Assembly: GCA_001931875.2 (NCBI GenBank)
Contig: MSJH02000606.1
Coordinates: 1-10,573, forward strand
Source: Byssochlamys sp. IMV 00236
Lineage: Eukaryota > Ascomycota > Eurotiomycetes > Eurotiales > Thermoascaceae
Direction of reading: 5' to 3'
DNA: 10,573 bases
In this document: one piece after another, positions 8,704 to 10,573 of the stretch
How positions within the stretch are numbered: position 1 is the stretch's first letter
Layout of the letters: each line of letters opens with the position of its first letter
Notes under the pieces: model-generated
The model's input: only the letters and a program-made list of their open reading frames with translations
What the model was told of the DNA's origin: nothing
The model's database searches: none
Program-made: the position numbers and the translations under genes

Positions 8704-8766
8704 TTGGAAATGGCCAATCAAATAAACATAATTAAATCAAGTTTTTCTTTTCAAAACTATCCTTCT

Positions 8767-9885
8767 TCATGTCTTGGTCGTCTTCATTGTTCCTTTTAAG
8801 CGTCTTGATAGCTCAACTAATACAGGAGTACAGCCTACTTCACCTTTCCATGCCATCAGACTATCTGCTCTCGTTGGTCCCTTGGTAAGGATACCTATGG
8901 GTTTGTTTTGTTGATGAGCCATTCTTATGAGTCGATAAGAAGAATAAGTAGCAAGTGAGGAACCGATGATGACAACGGCAGAACAGTCATTCACGAGTTG
9001 CTCTGCTCTTTTGGTTATGTGTGGTTTAATATTTTCTCCAAAAAAGACCACCTTGGGTTTCATCTTTTGACTACCACAGGAAGTGCAAGGTGGAATATCA
9101 AAATCATCATAAGCTACACCATCTGGTAGCTCCACATCACCATCAGGATTGATCTTGGTTTCACCGCCTAGCATCGCATTCCAGGCTGGATTACGAGCAT
9201 GGATACGGTGTTGGTACAAGGTCCGGTCATACTCTGTATCGCAGTCCATACATTCCACCTTGTAGAGTGTACCATGTAGTTCAAGTAATCTTTCAGCGGG
9301 CGTGTTCGCCTTGGTATGAAGATAATCTACATTTTGTGTAATGATGTTTTGGATATAGGGAGACTGAGTCATTAACAAGGCAAGTGCATGATGCGAGCCG
9401 TTTGGTAAAGCTTGGGACATCTTTGGCCATCCTAGATAACTACGAGACCAGTATCTTTGTCGATAGAGATGAGAAGAAAGAAGTTCATGGTAAAGAATGG
9501 GTCGATGTCTTGGGTTACGCACGTAGGTTCCCTTTTCTTATTTTGTTAATCCATTTTTCCTAGATCTTTTTATGATTTTATTTTACCTGGTCACCTCTAT
9601 AGTCCGGAATACCAGAGTCTGTTGATAATCCTATCGTTCTGGGGTTACTGCCACGAGTTGCTATGCTCATCATTTATTTCTTTTCACTTCTTTACCTGCT
9701 CCAGTGATCACTAGTATGCGGCCTTTATATTGCTCAAACAAATCTAGTAATCTGTGCATCACTTCATCATGATCAAATGAGGAAGCAATTGCAGGATTAG
9801 GTGTTTTCAACTCTGGTATTTTAATAGTCGCGTTCCACACTTTACTAGAAACACGCTGGTATAATGGGCGCGCTGCAGTGGTCAT
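8767..9885 (-). CDS. Class II, SIRT4-like NAD-dependent sirtuin deacylase
   Basis: Three exons (9696-9885, 9587-9630, 8767-9531), with introns of 65 and 55 bp, encode 332 aa. The ATG is preceded in frame by a TGA 30 nt upstream. The joins restore VITGAG|LSTDSGIPDYRGDQ|GTYVRNPRHRP, the NAD-binding start of the sirtuin core. Other motifs are TQNVD (143-147) with LH after it, catalytic H164 in LELHG, zinc cysteines C172, C175, C227 and C230, KPKVVFFGE, GSSLATYSSYR (from 268) and GPTRAD. The class II signature and the YSSYR / GPTRAD blocks resemble SIRT4. Family role: NAD-dependent removal of acetyl or other acyl groups from lysine, or ADP-ribosylation, usually in mitochondria. The N-terminus (R6, R11, K15, no acids in the first 20 residues) could be a mitochondrial presequence, but this is inference. 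One deviation is an Asn after KA in place of the usual Gly (KANTPAERLLELHG). Exon 2 is only 44 nt. Confidence 0.93.
9631..9638 (-). other. Competing 3' splice sites in sirtuin intron 1
   Basis: Two AG acceptors lie 8 nt apart: CCCCAG, then AACGATAG. Only the downstream, weaker-looking TAG keeps the sirtuin frame (Gly64-Leu65). Use of the CAG site would add AACGATAG and give GAA-CGA-TAG, an immediate stop. Confidence 0.6.
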
Positions 9886-9992
9886 GATGTGTTGAAAGAG
9901 AAAGATGAATGCTCATTTCTCACTTCATTGCTACAGCATAGCTCAATCCCACCTGCTTGTGTCTGAGATTGAAAAATGAAACGTAAAACCAT
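9882..9992 (-). CDS. Upstream ORF in the sirtuin leader (36 codons)
   Basis: It starts at an ATG in a strong context (ACCATGG) and ends in a TGA that overlaps the sirtuin ATG as ATGA, in a different frame. Three more upstream ATGs lie between: ATG-CTG-TAG (9939), ATG-AAG-TGA (9928), and a 23-codon frame from 9916 that overlaps the sirtuin start and ends at 9845. If transcribed they would reduce sirtuin translation. Alternatively, a 41-nt segment from GTGGG to GAG inside the frame could be an intron fusing MVLRFIFQSQTQA in phase to the sirtuin, but 41 nt is shorter than any other intron here. The TSS is unknown, so its presence in the mRNA is unproven. Confidence 0.35.
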   Translation of the reverse strand: MVLRFIFQSQTQAGGIELCCSNEVRNEHSSFSFNTS

Positions 9993-10573
9993 GGTTTCTG
10001 TCTCCTTGGTGATATGGCATCGTGTATAAAGTTATGATTATTATATCAATAAGGTGTATATGTACACACATTGTAATCCATACTTGTATGTAAGCCTTAT
10101 ATGACAAAAAATACCGTGCTTCTAAAGAACATATATTAACGGCACAGAAAAGGAGAGAAAGACGATGATTATTTCATAATGCAATAGAATATTGACTTTA
10201 ATCCAAATCAAAAAGATAAATATATATAATAATCAAGTATTTAACTGTAATAGATTAAAATGATATATATTGCAATTGTTATTAAACTTTTTATGATTAT
10301 CAAAAAATCCTTGCAGCTATTCACACACACACACATATAATGGAACGCAATACAAACTTTTATTATGCAGAGCTTAAAGCCTTTTTTTTTGCATCTAACT
10401 GGTTGGGTTCATGTCTCTTTCCTGTTTTGGAAAGTACAGCAAGCGGGAAAGAAACTTTTACTTCCTAAAATAGAAGAACGGTATACTCTCTTAAAACTCC
10501 GTAATGTTCATTTTCTTTTTTTTTTTTCTCTCTCTTTTTTTAAAACAAAGAAATTAACTAATTAATCACAAAA
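9993..10573. other. Upstream spacer of the sirtuin gene, no gene seen
   Basis: AT-rich sequence with no supported coding frame. It holds a short (CA) run at 10322-10334, a T run at 10381-10389 and a T/CT-rich run at about 10514-10541. An open frame of 66 codons on the plus strand (10365-10565) is F/L/K-rich and largely a translation of homopolymers. A promoter or the edge of a neighbouring gene beyond the window is possible, but nothing marks it. Confidence 0.5.

Noticed and set aside
10365..10565. 66-codon plus-strand open frame at the right edge
   Set aside because: Dominated by T runs; the central part has no recognised motif and there is no flanking gene evidence inside the window.

Overview
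The window looks like nuclear DNA of an early-diverging fungus, most plausibly a Mucoromycota (Mucorales-type) species. The evidence is three spliced genes with small AT-rich introns (51-70 bp, mostly GTAAGT/GTAWDW donors and YAG acceptors), pyrimidine-rich leaders just upstream of start codons, AT-rich spacers with simple repeats, and a KDM5-type demethylase of near-animal architecture beside a SIRT4-like class II sirtuin. The phylum call is inference. No bacterial operon structure, RNA gene, CRISPR array or intact mobile element was seen.

Layout, left to right. Positions 1-1468 hold no intact gene that I recognise. They carry a 9-bp perfect inverted repeat followed directly by 60 uninterrupted A residues (709-793). 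A plus-strand coding relic of unknown family follows (about 1011-1353), with intron-like borders and in-frame stops. It ends tail-to-tail against the first real gene. All three confident genes lie on the minus strand: (1) an AAAP-family amino acid transporter (1469-2823, 2 exons, 432 aa, 11 predicted membrane spans); (2) a KDM5/JARID1-type histone H3K4 demethylase (4204-8426, 7 exons, 1289 aa; JmjN-ARID-PHD-JmjC-C5HC2-PLU1-PHD); (3) a class II, SIRT4-like NAD-dependent sirtuin (8767-9885, 3 exons, 332 aa). All exon joins were derived by hand; phases close exactly and each join restores a conserved family motif.

The spacer at 2824-4203 is the transporter promoter plus the demethylase 3' region. 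It contains a TATA box and an RFX X-box-like palindrome. The 340-bp spacer at 8427-8766 contains the sirtuin poly(A) signal and GA/CT tracts in front of the demethylase. Positions 9886-10573 hold the sirtuin leader, which unlike the other two leaders is crowded with upstream ATGs.

The demethylase (chromatin) and the sirtuin (probably mitochondrial acyl-lysine removal) are neighbours in tandem, but nothing in the sequence ties them into one pathway. The most interesting signals are post-transcriptional. They are a stop-free 51-bp intron inside the JmjC active-site region, an alternative acceptor in the sirtuin that would create an immediate stop inside the NAD-binding motif, a 36-codon upstream frame whose TGA overlaps the sirtuin ATG, and a last demethylase intron whose retention would remove the basic tail. 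I found no convincing new multi-gene system.
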